A DNA stretch of 64,000 bases from Microbaculum sp051390635. Its GTDB lineage: Bacteria; Pseudomonadota; Alphaproteobacteria; Rhizobiales; Tepidamorphaceae. The notes under the pieces were generated by a model. It made no database searches and was not told the origin of the DNA. It worked only from the letters and a program-made list of their open reading frames with translations. Location of the stretch: the NCBI RefSeq assembly GCF_051390635.1, contig NZ_JBPODT010000001.1:372001-436000 (forward strand), read 5' to 3'. Below, one piece after another: positions 8,554 to 17,100 of this stretch (position 1 is its first letter; the number at the start of each line of letters is the position of its first letter). The translations under genes were made by a program, and so were the position numbers.

Positions 8554-8925
8554 ATGAGCGACCGTATCTTCTTCCGCGGCATCGTCCTGTTCGGCCGCCA
8601 TGGCCTGTTCGAGGAGGAGGAGCGGCTCGGCCAGCGATTCGAGATCGATCTCGACTGCCAGGTCGACCTGTCGAGGCCCGGAAGATCGGACCATTTCGGC
8701 GACACGATCGACTACGGACGCGTCTACGAGACGGTGCGCGCGATCGTCGAGGACGAGCGCTTCAAGCTGATCGAGGCCCTGGCGGAACGGATCGCCGACA
8801 GCCTGCTGGCCTCGTTCGAGCAACTGGAGGCCGTCCGGGTGGAGATACGCAAGCCGTCGGCCCCGATTCCCGGGGTCTTCGAGACGGTCGGCATCGAAAT
8901 CCACCGCGACCGAAAGCGACCATGA
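8554..8925 (+). CDS. folB: Dihydroneopterin aldolase
   Basis: FolB cleaves 7,8-dihydroneopterin to 6-hydroxymethyl-dihydropterin and glycolaldehyde. The 123-residue protein has the usual FolB opening IFFRGIVLFGRHGLFEEEERLGQRFEID, with the conserved Glu residues that anchor the pterin, a central DTIDYGRVYE motif, and KPSAPIPGVFETVGIEI near the C-terminus. The start ATG follows the folP stop closely, although the frame stays open further upstream inside folP. Its last four bases overlap the folK start (ATGA), so the pair is translationally coupled. Confidence 0.95.
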   Translation: MSDRIFFRGIVLFGRHGLFEEEERLGQRFEIDLDCQVDLSRPGRSDHFGDTIDYGRVYETVRAIVEDERFKLIEALAERIADSLLASFEQLEAVRVEIRKPSAPIPGVFETVGIEIHRDRKRP

Positions 8926-9422
8926 CGGAAGTCGGATTCAGCCTCGGCAGCAACATCGGCGACAAGACCGGCCATCTGACCCGCGCGCTCGAGGCCCTGT
9001 TCGCCGGCCCGGACCTCGCCTTTGCCGCGTGCTCCTCGTTCTACAAGACCGCGCCCTGGGGCTACGCCGACCAGGACTGGTTCGTGAACCTCTGCGTCGT
9101 CGGGCAGACCAGCCTGCCGCCGGAACGCCTGCTCGCCCTTTGCAAGCACGTGGAGCAGGTCGTCGGCCGCCAGGACACGTTCCGCTGGGGGCCGCGCGTC
9201 ATCGACGTCGACATCCTCTATTACGGCGGCGATGAGATTTCCGAACCGGGCCTGGCGATCCCGCACAGGGAACTGTTCAACCGCGGCTTCGTGCTGGTCC
9301 CGCTCGCCGAGATTCGGCCCGACCTGGTGCTCTCCGGCCGCGCGATCGGCGAGGCCGCGACGCGCTTCGCCGACGAGGCGATGGAGATCGTCGCCCCGCC
9401 CTGGGCACCGGCGGGACGGTAG
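8922..9422 (+). CDS. folK: 6-hydroxymethyl-7,8-dihydropterin pyrophosphokinase
   Basis: FolK (HPPK) transfers pyrophosphate from ATP to 6-hydroxymethyl-dihydropterin, just before FolP. The 166 residues include FSLGSNIGDKTGHL at the N-terminus, FYKTAPWGYADQDWFVNL (about 40-57), and the HPPK signature RWGPRVIDVDILYYGG (about 88-103), whose two Asp residues bind Mg2+. It ends three bases before the convergent helicase gene, with no room for a terminator. Confidence 0.96.
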   Translation: MTEVGFSLGSNIGDKTGHLTRALEALFAGPDLAFAACSSFYKTAPWGYADQDWFVNLCVVGQTSLPPERLLALCKHVEQVVGRQDTFRWGPRVIDVDILYYGGDEISEPGLAIPHRELFNRGFVLVPLAEIRPDLVLSGRAIGEAATRFADEAMEIVAPPWAPAGR

Positions 9423-9425
9423 GTC

Positions 9426-10547
9426 TCACCGGACGATGGTAATCCGCTCCGCCGCCCGCGTGATCGCCGTATAGAGCCAGCGCTCGCGGGTATCCTTGAA
9501 GGCGAAGCTCTCGTCGAACAGCACCACGTCGTCCCATTGCGAGCCCTGCGCCTTGTGGACGGTCAGCGCGTATCCGTAGTCGAATTCGTCGGAATTGCGC
9601 CGCTGTGCCCACGGAACTTCCTCAGCGGATTCGAACAGCGCCTTCAGAACGCGGATCTTGACGATATTCGCGTAGGGCCCCTCGTCCTCGGCCCGCACCA
9701 TCATCGACAGCGCCTGCGCCTTGCCGCGCCCGACCGACATCACCTGCCACAGGCTGCCGTTCAGTAGCCCCTTCTCGGAGTTGTTGCGCAGGCACACCAG
9801 CTTGTCGCCGGCGGCCGGCAGCGGGCCCTCGAACCCCTTGAGCTGGCGGATGCGTTGATTGTAGCGCCGCCGGGTGCGATTGATCCCGAGCAGCACCTGG
9901 TCTGCGTCGAGCACCCGGTCGCTATCGATGTCGCCGCGACCGATCACCCGGCTGTCGCCATAGGCACCGTAGTCGAGCGTGCCGCCCTCGCGAACGATCT
10001 GGGCGAGTTGGATGATCGGATTGTCGCGCGCCTGCCGGTGAATATCGGTCAGCATCGCATCGGGTTCGTGGTCGGTGAAGAAACCGCCGCCGGAGACGGG
10101 CGGCAGCTGGCCGGGATCGCCGAGCACCAGGACCGGCGTGCCGAAGCTCAGCAGGTCGCGGCCGAGCGCCTCGTCGACCATCGAGCATTCGTCGACGATG
10201 ACGAGCTTCGCCTTCGCGACCGGGCTGGTGCGATTGAGCGAAAACGTTGGATTGACTTGGGTTTTCCCGCTCTCTTCGTCCTCGACCACCTCCTCGCCGC
10301 GCGGCCGGTAGATCAGCGAATGCAGGGTCCGCGCGCTCTCGCAGCCGCGCGCGCGCATGACCTGCGCGGCCTTGCCGGTGAAGGCGGCGAACAGCACGTC
10401 GCCGTCGAGCCCCTGGGCGAAGTGCTGGGCGAGCATGGTCTTGCCGGTTCCGGCAAAGCCGAACAGGCGGAACACCTGCGGTCCCGGGGCCTTCAGCCAC
10501 CGCGACACCGCCATCAGGGCATCATCCTGTTCGGGCGAGAGTTTCAA
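9426..10547 (-). CDS. RecD/Dda-like SF1B DNA helicase
   Basis: This is a stand-alone 373-residue superfamily 1B helicase, shorter than RecD2 and resembling the phage T4 Dda/PIF-like core. Motifs in order: GFAGTGKTMLA (Walker A, about 29-39), FTGKAAQVM (motif Ia), VDECSMV (Walker B, about 117-123), GDPGQLPPV (motif III, about 142-150), HRQARDN (motif IV region), ALTVHKAQGSQWD (motif V, about 329-341) and YTAITRA (motif VI). It would unwind DNA 5'-3' with ATP; its process is unknown. The frame opens with TTG, giving KLSPEQDDAL immediately ahead of the Q-motif-like region, so this start is plausible despite a weak ribosome binding site. Confidence 0.87.
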   Translation of the reverse strand: MKLSPEQDDALMAVSRWLKAPGPQVFRLFGFAGTGKTMLAQHFAQGLDGDVLFAAFTGKAAQVMRARGCESARTLHSLIYRPRGEEVVEDEESGKTQVNPTFSLNRTSPVAKAKLVIVDECSMVDEALGRDLLSFGTPVLVLGDPGQLPPVSGGGFFTDHEPDAMLTDIHRQARDNPIIQLAQIVREGGTLDYGAYGDSRVIGRGDIDSDRVLDADQVLLGINRTRRRYNQRIRQLKGFEGPLPAAGDKLVCLRNNSEKGLLNGSLWQVMSVGRGKAQALSMMVRAEDEGPYANIVKIRVLKALFESAEEVPWAQRRNSDEFDYGYALTVHKAQGSQWDDVVLFDESFAFKDTRERWLYTAITRAAERITIVR

Positions 10548-10663
10548 GACAAACGGGTCCGTGAATCACTTCCTGGCCGACCCAATCTACACCATCCGCC
10601 GCCAGGTTCGGCCCCCGGGGGGCGCCTGCGCGCAGGCGTCGCATTGCTGCAGGTCCGGGTCGG

Positions 10664-11581
10664 CTATCCGGTCGGTTCGGTCGCCGGGAGGTCGGCTACC
10701 GCGGTGCTCCAGTCGGGTCTGGCATGGGCTGCCCAATAGGCCGCGATCAGATCGCGCGTGACCGGCCCCGGACGCCCGTCGCCGACCGGGCTTCCGTCGA
10801 GCGAGGTCACCGGCATGATGCCGCCGGCGGTCGAGGTGGCGAAGATCTCGTCGGCGGCGCGCAGCTCGTTGAGCGGCACCGCGCGGGTCTCGGTCGCGAT
10901 GCCGGCCTCGGCCAGCAGCTCGAGCGCGCTCAGCCGGGTGATGCCGTGCAGCACGCCGGCGGCCGGGGTCGCGACGCGGCCGTCCCTGACGGCGAAGATG
11001 TTGAAGCCGGGGCCCTCGGTGACGTTCCCCGCGTCATCGGGCAGCACGACGGTGCCCGCCCCCTTGTCGTAGGCCTCGTAAAGCCCCATCACGAGATCGA
11101 GCCAGTGGTAGTTCTTCACCGTGGGGTCGACCGACGCGGCCCCGATGCGCTGCGTCCGCGCCACGGCCACCGCCAGCCCGGCCTCGCGCTCCTGTGGCCT
11201 GAGGATCCAGCCGAACGGGATGGCGAAGGCGAAGAAGCGGTTTACGGCGTCGCGCGGGTCGCGGCTGAAGGTGGGGGAGACGCCGCGGGTGATCACCATC
11301 TCCACATAGGCGTCCTCTAGCCCTGACCGGCGCACGCACTCGGCGAGGATCGCGGCGACCGCGTCGCGGCTGTGGGGAACGGCGAGTTTCAGCGTCTCGG
11401 CGGAGGCGAAGAAACGGTCGAGATGCCTGTCGAGCCGGAAGAACCGGCCCTTCCAGACATGGACGACGTCGTAGGTGGCGTCGGAGCGCAGGAAACCCCA
11501 GTCGAGGACCGAGATCCTGGCGTCCTCTATCGCGCAGAAGCGCCCGTCGAAAAAGGCGCAGCCGGGCGGATAGCCGGTCAC
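10664..11581 (-). CDS. Class IV PLP aminotransferase, probably branched-chain amino acid type
   Basis: Class IV aminotransferases include IlvE, D-alanine aminotransferase and aminodeoxychorismate lyase. The 305-residue protein starts at a GTG overlapping the ilvN stop (ATGTGA). SVLDWGFLRSDATYD (about 24-38) is the family start of the small domain. The PLP lysine is in DPTVKNYHWLD (about 160). GPGFNIFAV and AGVLHGITR bind phosphate. Translational coupling behind ilvN argues for branched-chain transamination (IlvE-like), but D-amino acid aminotransferases share these motifs, so the exact substrate is inferred from context. Confidence 0.8.
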   Translation of the reverse strand: MTGYPPGCAFFDGRFCAIEDARISVLDWGFLRSDATYDVVHVWKGRFFRLDRHLDRFFASAETLKLAVPHSRDAVAAILAECVRRSGLEDAYVEMVITRGVSPTFSRDPRDAVNRFFAFAIPFGWILRPQEREAGLAVAVARTQRIGAASVDPTVKNYHWLDLVMGLYEAYDKGAGTVVLPDDAGNVTEGPGFNIFAVRDGRVATPAAGVLHGITRLSALELLAEAGIATETRAVPLNELRAADEIFATSTAGGIMPVTSLDGSPVGDGRPGPVTRDLIAAYWAAHARPDWSTAVADLPATEPTG

Positions 11582-12093
11582 ATCGCCTCCGGCCCGCGCT
11601 GGATGGCGGCGACGCCGGTGCGCGCCACCTCGACGAGGCCGAGCGGCTGCATGATCGAGATGAACTGCTGGATCTTGGAGATCCGCCCGGTGATCTCGAA
11701 GACGAAATGGTCGGTCGTGGCGTCGATCACCTGGGCGCGGTAGGCATCGGCCAGGCGCAGCGCCTCGACCCGGAGATCGCCCTTGCCGGCCACCTTGACC
11801 AGCGCCAGTTCGCGCTCGATCGGGGGGCCGCCGGCGGTCAGGTCCACGACCCGGTGCACCGGCACCAGCCGCTCGAGCTGATGGCGGATCTGCTCGATCA
11901 CCATCGGCGTGCCGGTGGTCACGATGGTGATCCGCGACAGGTGCTTCTCGTGTTCGGTCTCCGACACGGTGAGCGAGTCGATGTTGTAGCCGCGGCCGGA
12001 GAACAGGCCGATGACGCGGGCGAGAACGCCCGGCTCGTTGTCGACAAGCACCGAAAGCGTGTGCTGCTCGACGGTCGGAACAGTCTGGAGCAT
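11578..12093 (-). CDS. ilvN: Acetolactate synthase small (regulatory) subunit
   Basis: The regulatory subunit activates IlvB and confers valine feedback inhibition through its ACT domain. The 171 residues begin with an ACT domain (about 8-85): HTLSVLVDNEPGVLARVIGLFSGRGYNIDSL, where Asn and Gly residues form the ligand site. A C-terminal domain follows with a KVAGKGDLR motif and FEITGRISKIQQFI. AGAGGAA precedes the ATG. It is third in the set ilvB - GST - ilvN - aminotransferase and overlaps the aminotransferase start. Confidence 0.96.
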   Translation of the reverse strand: MLQTVPTVEQHTLSVLVDNEPGVLARVIGLFSGRGYNIDSLTVSETEHEKHLSRITIVTTGTPMVIEQIRHQLERLVPVHRVVDLTAGGPPIERELALVKVAGKGDLRVEALRLADAYRAQVIDATTDHFVFEITGRISKIQQFISIMQPLGLVEVARTGVAAIQRGPEAM

Positions 12094-12111
12094 GGTTCTT
12101 CCTCTTGAAAC

Positions 12112-12783
12112 TCAGGCGGCCGTGATCGCCGGCTCGTCGACCTCGTCGTGGTCGAGCACCCAGGATTCCTGCACGCCGGCGTCCTTCCACTCCAGGAAGG
12201 CCGGCAGCGACAGAACGGCATTCATATAGGCGCCGACCTCATCGTCGACGGGGATCGCATAGGTCTCGAAGCGCGTCACCACCGGCGCGAACATCGCGTC
12301 CGCGGCGCTGAACGCCCCGAACAGGAACGGCCCTTCGTCGCGATAGCGGCGGCGGCAGTCCGCCCATACCTGCTGGATGCGCACGGCATCGCGGGTCACG
12401 TCGGCGCCCCGGTCCCGGTAGGCGAACCGCTTGCGCAGGTTCATCGGGCACGCCGACCGGATCGCGGTGAAGCCGGAATGCATCTCGCACGCGATCGAGC
12501 GCGCCAGCGCCCGCGCCGCCGGACGTTCCGGCCACAGGCGCTTCTCCGGAAACCTCTCGGCCAGATATTCCAGGATCGCCAGCGAATCCCAGATGGTCAG
12601 GTCGCCGTCCTTGAGGACGGGCACCTTGCCCCCCGGCGACTGGGCGAGGATCCGCGTCTTGGTGTCCGGCTGATCGAGCGGGATCAGCACCTCCTCGAAG
12701 GGGATCTCGAAATGGCGCATGGCCAGCCACGGCCTGAGCGACCAGGACGAGTAGTTCTTGTTACCGATTACCAGCGTCAGCAT
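12112..12783 (-). CDS. Glutathione S-transferase family protein
   Basis: The 223-residue protein has the two-domain cytosolic GST layout. A thioredoxin-like N-terminal domain (about 1-82) opens LTLVIGNKNYSSWSLRPWL with a catalytic-region Ser-Ser-Trp-Ser and has GKVPVLKDGDLTIWDSLAI for glutathione gamma-glutamyl binding (Ser of the DS pair). An all-helical C-terminal domain follows. This N-terminus is typical of the zeta/YfcF-like GSTs widespread in proteobacteria. It is unusual for it to sit between ilvB and ilvN, 18 bases ahead of ilvN and about 110 bases after ilvB. Either it was inserted into an ancestral ilvBN pair or it rides on that transcript without sharing the pathway. Substrate unknown. 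Confidence 0.88.
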   Translation of the reverse strand: MLTLVIGNKNYSSWSLRPWLAMRHFEIPFEEVLIPLDQPDTKTRILAQSPGGKVPVLKDGDLTIWDSLAILEYLAERFPEKRLWPERPAARALARSIACEMHSGFTAIRSACPMNLRKRFAYRDRGADVTRDAVRIQQVWADCRRRYRDEGPFLFGAFSAADAMFAPVVTRFETYAIPVDDEVGAYMNAVLSLPAFLEWKDAGVQESWVLDHDEVDEPAITAA

Positions 12784-12826
12784 GACAGAGCCGTTCCATC
12801 TTCACGCGGGAGCCGCCCCCTGCCCT

Positions 12827-12866
12827 CGTCATCCCGGCCGGCGCGAAGGCGGCGGTCCGGGATGCC
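12827..12866. repeat. REP-like palindrome between ilvB and the GST gene
   Basis: CGTCATCCCGGCC ... GGTCCGGGATGCCGG forms an imperfect inverted repeat of about 40 bases. It closely resembles interspersed intergenic palindromes common in alphaproteobacterial genomes (GTCATCCCGG...CCGGGATGAC type). Only this copy was noticed in the window. Confidence 0.6.
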
Positions 12867-12892
12867 GGCGCACGGGCGCGTGCCAGCCCGCC

Positions 12893-14671
<1,779 letters not shown>

Positions 14672-14737
14672 GGCGAAATTCCTCTTCCTCGCACGCTCGC
14701 GCCCGGGCTTTCTCCCTAAAAGCGCGCATTCAGGCAA

Positions 14738-14760
14738 TAAAAAAGGCCCTCGAGGGGCCT
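14738..14760 (-). terminator. ilvB attenuator terminator
   Basis: On the minus strand AGGCCC-CTCGA-GGGCCT is followed directly by TTTTTTATTG, a textbook intrinsic terminator. It lies about 65 bases upstream of the ilvB start and just downstream of the leader peptide, so it can only act as an attenuator of the ilvB transcript. Confidence 0.92.
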
Positions 14761-14786
14761 GGGGTGCGCACCGGCGTTCGCGACGG

Positions 14787-14843
14787 TTATCGGGCCGTCA
14801 CGTCCGTGGTGCGCTGTCTTACGATAAGGATGTTGCCGGTCAC
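14787..14843 (-). CDS. ilvB leader peptide
   Basis: A GTG-initiated frame of 18 codons, with GGAG five bases before the start, encodes MTGNILIVRQRTTDVTAR. It holds Ile-Leu-Ile-Val in a row, the three amino acids made by the pathway, and stops 26 bases before the stem of the attenuator terminator. This is the layout of a classical ilv leader: ribosome stalling at Ile/Leu/Val codons would prevent the terminator forming. Leader sequences are not conserved, so the call rests on composition, spacing and the adjacent terminator. Confidence 0.8.
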   Translation of the reverse strand: MTGNILIVRQRTTDVTAR

Positions 14844-14969
14844 ACCGGGTCTCCATCACCAAAGTTGCGCGCGCAAGGTAGTCGCGGTGCCGCACTGCGT
14901 CAAGCGGGTTGGCGGCAATCGGGGCTGTTTACGCGCCGGGACGCTGCCTCGCCCGCCCCCTCAATTTAG

Positions 14970-14998
14970 TTGACTTGTTATCCAACCACCGTTGTTAT
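14970..14998 (+). promoter_or_regulatory. Sigma-70-type promoter of the first RCC1-propeller gene
   Basis: TTGACT and TGTTAT are separated by 17 bases, predicting transcription from about 15005 and a 5' UTR of about 95 bases. A matching promoter precedes the paralogous gene. Confidence 0.6.
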
Positions 14999-15068
14999 GC
15001 CGCCTAATTCCGAGATCGGACCGCGCATCGAATAGAAGCACGGAACCGATAGCAACTTGCGCGGAAGT

Positions 15069-15089
15069 CCTTCCGCGTTCCAGGGAAGG
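15069..15089 (+). promoter_or_regulatory. Hairpin that would cover the ribosome binding site of the first RCC1-propeller gene
   Basis: CCTTCC (15069-15074) can pair with GGAAGG (15084-15089), which is the Shine-Dalgarno sequence, across a nine-base loop. The same CCTTCC-N9-GGAAGGAG arrangement is conserved before the paralogue at 17071, while surrounding bases differ. This suggests translational control by occlusion. A second overlapping hairpin, GCGGAAG/CTTCCGC, could compete in this copy. Confidence 0.5.
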
Positions 15090-15098
15090 AGTTTCGCT

Positions 15099-16898
15099 AT
15101 GCCGTTTGCCGCCGTTTCCCGGGTGCTCCGCACGGTCCTTGCTCATGCCGCCCTTGTTCCTGCCGGGGTCGCCCTGGCGATCGCCGGGCCTGCATTGGCC
15201 GGCCCGATGTCGATCAGCGTCGAGAGCTCGCTCAATCCCTCGACCTACGGTCAGAAGGTCACCTTCACGGCTCGGCTCGACGGCGGCGGCCCCACCGGCT
15301 CGGTGACGTTCAAGGACGGGGCGAAAACGCTCGGCACCGGCACGCTCAGCCTGCTCGACGCCACCACATCGCTCGGAATAATGGCAAACCACACCTGCGC
15401 GTTGACCGCCGCGGGCGGAGTCGAATGCTGGGGCGTCAATACCTACGGCCAGCTCGGCAACGGCAATCTGGGTGTCCACGCCGCCACGCCCGTCCCGGTC
15501 GTCGGCCTTGAAAGCGGCGTCGTCGCCGTTTCCGTGGGCTTTTACAATTCCTGCGCCCTGACCGGGACCGGCACCGTCAAATGCTGGGGCAGGAACGAGT
15601 CCGGTCAGCTCGCCGACGGCACGACGAACGACAGCGACGAACCCGTCGATATCCCCGGTCTTCCCGACGATATCACGGCCGTCAGCGTCGGCGGCTCCCA
15701 TATCTGCGCGCTGACCGATGGGGGCGCCGCCTGGTGCTGGGGCCGCAACGACGGCGGCCAAGTCGGCAACGACACCGTGGTCGACGTCCCGGTCCCGGTC
15801 ACGGTTCAAGGGCTGTCCAGCGGCGTCGCCACCATCGCGGCCGGGTTCGGACATACCTGCGCCATTACCGAGACGGGCACCGCCAAGTGCTGGGGCGCCA
15901 ATGGGAACGGTAAGCTCGGCGACGGCACCACTACGCCCCGCCAGACCCCTGTCGATGTCGACGGGCTGCCGGGTCCGGTCTCCGTCATCAGCCTGCAGCA
16001 GAACCACACCTGCGCCGTGACGCAGTCCGGCGCCGCCTGGTGCTGGGGCTACGGCAACGAGGGCGAGCTCGGCAACGGCGCCAACGGCAACAGCGCATCC
16101 CCGGTCCCCGTCAGCGGACTGGGCGCCGGTGTCGCCACGATCGAGGTCGGTTGGGCCCACACCTGCGCCGCGACCGAAGCCGGAGCGACCTTCTGCTGGG
16201 GCTACAACAATGCCGGCCAGCTCGGCGACGGCAATGCGCCCGCCCAGGCCAACACGCCGCAGGCCGTTTCCGGTCTGTCGAACGTCGTGACCCTCGCGGC
16301 GGGCCAGTACCACACCTGCGCCGTGACCGCGGACGGCGCTGTCAGGTGCTGGGGCGACAACGCCAACGGAAAGCTCGGCGACGGCAACAATCCGACCGAC
16401 AGCGAAACGCCGGTCCAGGTCGCCGGCTTCGGCGCCGGTGCCGCGTTGGTTCCGGCCCGGGCCGAGCTCAAGACCCGCGACGTGCGCGGCGGCAAGCGCC
16501 CCATCACGGTTCACTACGGCGGCGACAGCGGGAACGACGCCTCGGTCTCCTCCGCCCTCACGCAGGTCGTGCGGAAGGGAAAGTCGAAGACGAAGGCCGC
16601 GGTCCTGCCGCGCGAGCCGGATACCGAGACCCAGATCCGCCTGAGGGTTCGCGTGAAGGCGGTGTCGCCGGCCAGGGGCCGCCCCGCCGGCAAGCTGACC
16701 GTGCGCGACGGCAGCCGCAAGATCGGCACCTTCAAGGTCCGCCGCGGCCGGGCGAATGTCCGGCTGGGCACCCTGGATCAGGGCAGGCACGCCCTGAAGA
16801 TGCTCTTCCGCGGCAATCGCGACTGGAAGCGCAGCCGGGTGAAGAAGACCGTGACCGTGACCGCGCGTGGATCGGATACCACATCGCCGTGGTTCTAG
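15099..16898 (+). CDS. Secreted RCC1-propeller protein with split Ig-like domain (paralogue 1)
   Basis: The 599-residue protein begins with a signal peptide (about 1-35, ending PALAG). Residues about 37-84 look like the first half of a bacterial Ig-like (Big_3_5) domain: NPSTYGQKVTFTARLDGG ... GSVTFKDGAKTLGTGTL. Then come seven RCC1-type repeats of about 50 residues (about 93-442), each with C-A-hydrophobic-T ... C-W-G and a GQLG-like turn, a full seven-bladed propeller with one Cys pair per blade. The second half of the Ig domain follows (about 448-492, GKRPITVHYGGDSGNDAS...ALTQVV), then a complete basic Ig-like domain (about 498-588). No membrane anchor or sorting signal is visible, so it is probably exported. 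Role unknown. A tandem paralogue lies directly downstream. Confidence 0.85.
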   Translation: MPFAAVSRVLRTVLAHAALVPAGVALAIAGPALAGPMSISVESSLNPSTYGQKVTFTARLDGGGPTGSVTFKDGAKTLGTGTLSLLDATTSLGIMANHTCALTAAGGVECWGVNTYGQLGNGNLGVHAATPVPVVGLESGVVAVSVGFYNSCALTGTGTVKCWGRNESGQLADGTTNDSDEPVDIPGLPDDITAVSVGGSHICALTDGGAAWCWGRNDGGQVGNDTVVDVPVPVTVQGLSSGVATIAAGFGHTCAITETGTAKCWGANGNGKLGDGTTTPRQTPVDVDGLPGPVSVISLQQNHTCAVTQSGAAWCWGYGNEGELGNGANGNSASPVPVSGLGAGVATIEVGWAHTCAATEAGATFCWGYNNAGQLGDGNAPAQANTPQAVSGLSNVVTLAAGQYHTCAVTADGAVRCWGDNANGKLGDGNNPTDSETPVQVAGFGAGAALVPARAELKTRDVRGGKRPITVHYGGDSGNDASVSSALTQVVRKGKSKTKAAVLPREPDTETQIRLRVRVKAVSPARGRPAGKLTVRDGSRKIGTFKVRRGRANVRLGTLDQGRHALKMLFRGNRDWKRSRVKKTVTVTARGSDTTSPWF

Positions 16899-16918
16899 GC
16901 GCCGCGCAAGCGGCCAGT

Positions 16919-16968
16919 TGGGGCGGCCGGCCGGAGAGGCCGGCCCCAGCGATCGCCGGAGCGATCGC
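16919..16968 (+). terminator. Two strong hairpins after the first RCC1-propeller gene
   Basis: A GC-rich stem (GGCCGGCC region paired with GGCCGGCCCC, about 16919-16949) is followed by a perfect GCGATCGC / CGGA / GCGATCGC hairpin (16949-16968), just ahead of the promoter of the second gene. There is no U-tract, so Rho-independent termination is doubtful. They may instead stabilise the mRNA end. Confidence 0.4.
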
Positions 16969-16980
16969 CTCACGCTCTGG

Positions 16981-17010
16981 TTGACAATCTTCCCTTACGT
17001 CGCTTTATGC
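16981..17010 (+). promoter_or_regulatory. Sigma-70-type promoter of the second RCC1-propeller gene
   Basis: A perfect TTGACA at 16981-16986 is followed after 18 bases by TTATGC, giving a start near 17016 and an 85-base leader. The arrangement parallels the promoter at 14970, showing that the two genes are separately expressed. Confidence 0.65.
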
Positions 17011-17070
17011 TGGTGGCATTCGCCGGTACCACATACGGATTCGGCGGATGATCGGAATGCGGGGGAAATG

Positions 17071-17091
17071 CCTTCCGCGGGTTCAGGAAGG
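17071..17091 (+). promoter_or_regulatory. Hairpin that would cover the ribosome binding site of the second RCC1-propeller gene
   Basis: CCTTCC (17071-17076), a nine-base loop, and GGAAGG (17086-17091) form the same occluding stem as before the first paralogue, ten to fifteen bases ahead of the ATG at 17101. Confidence 0.5.
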
Positions 17092-17100
17092 AGTTCCCCG

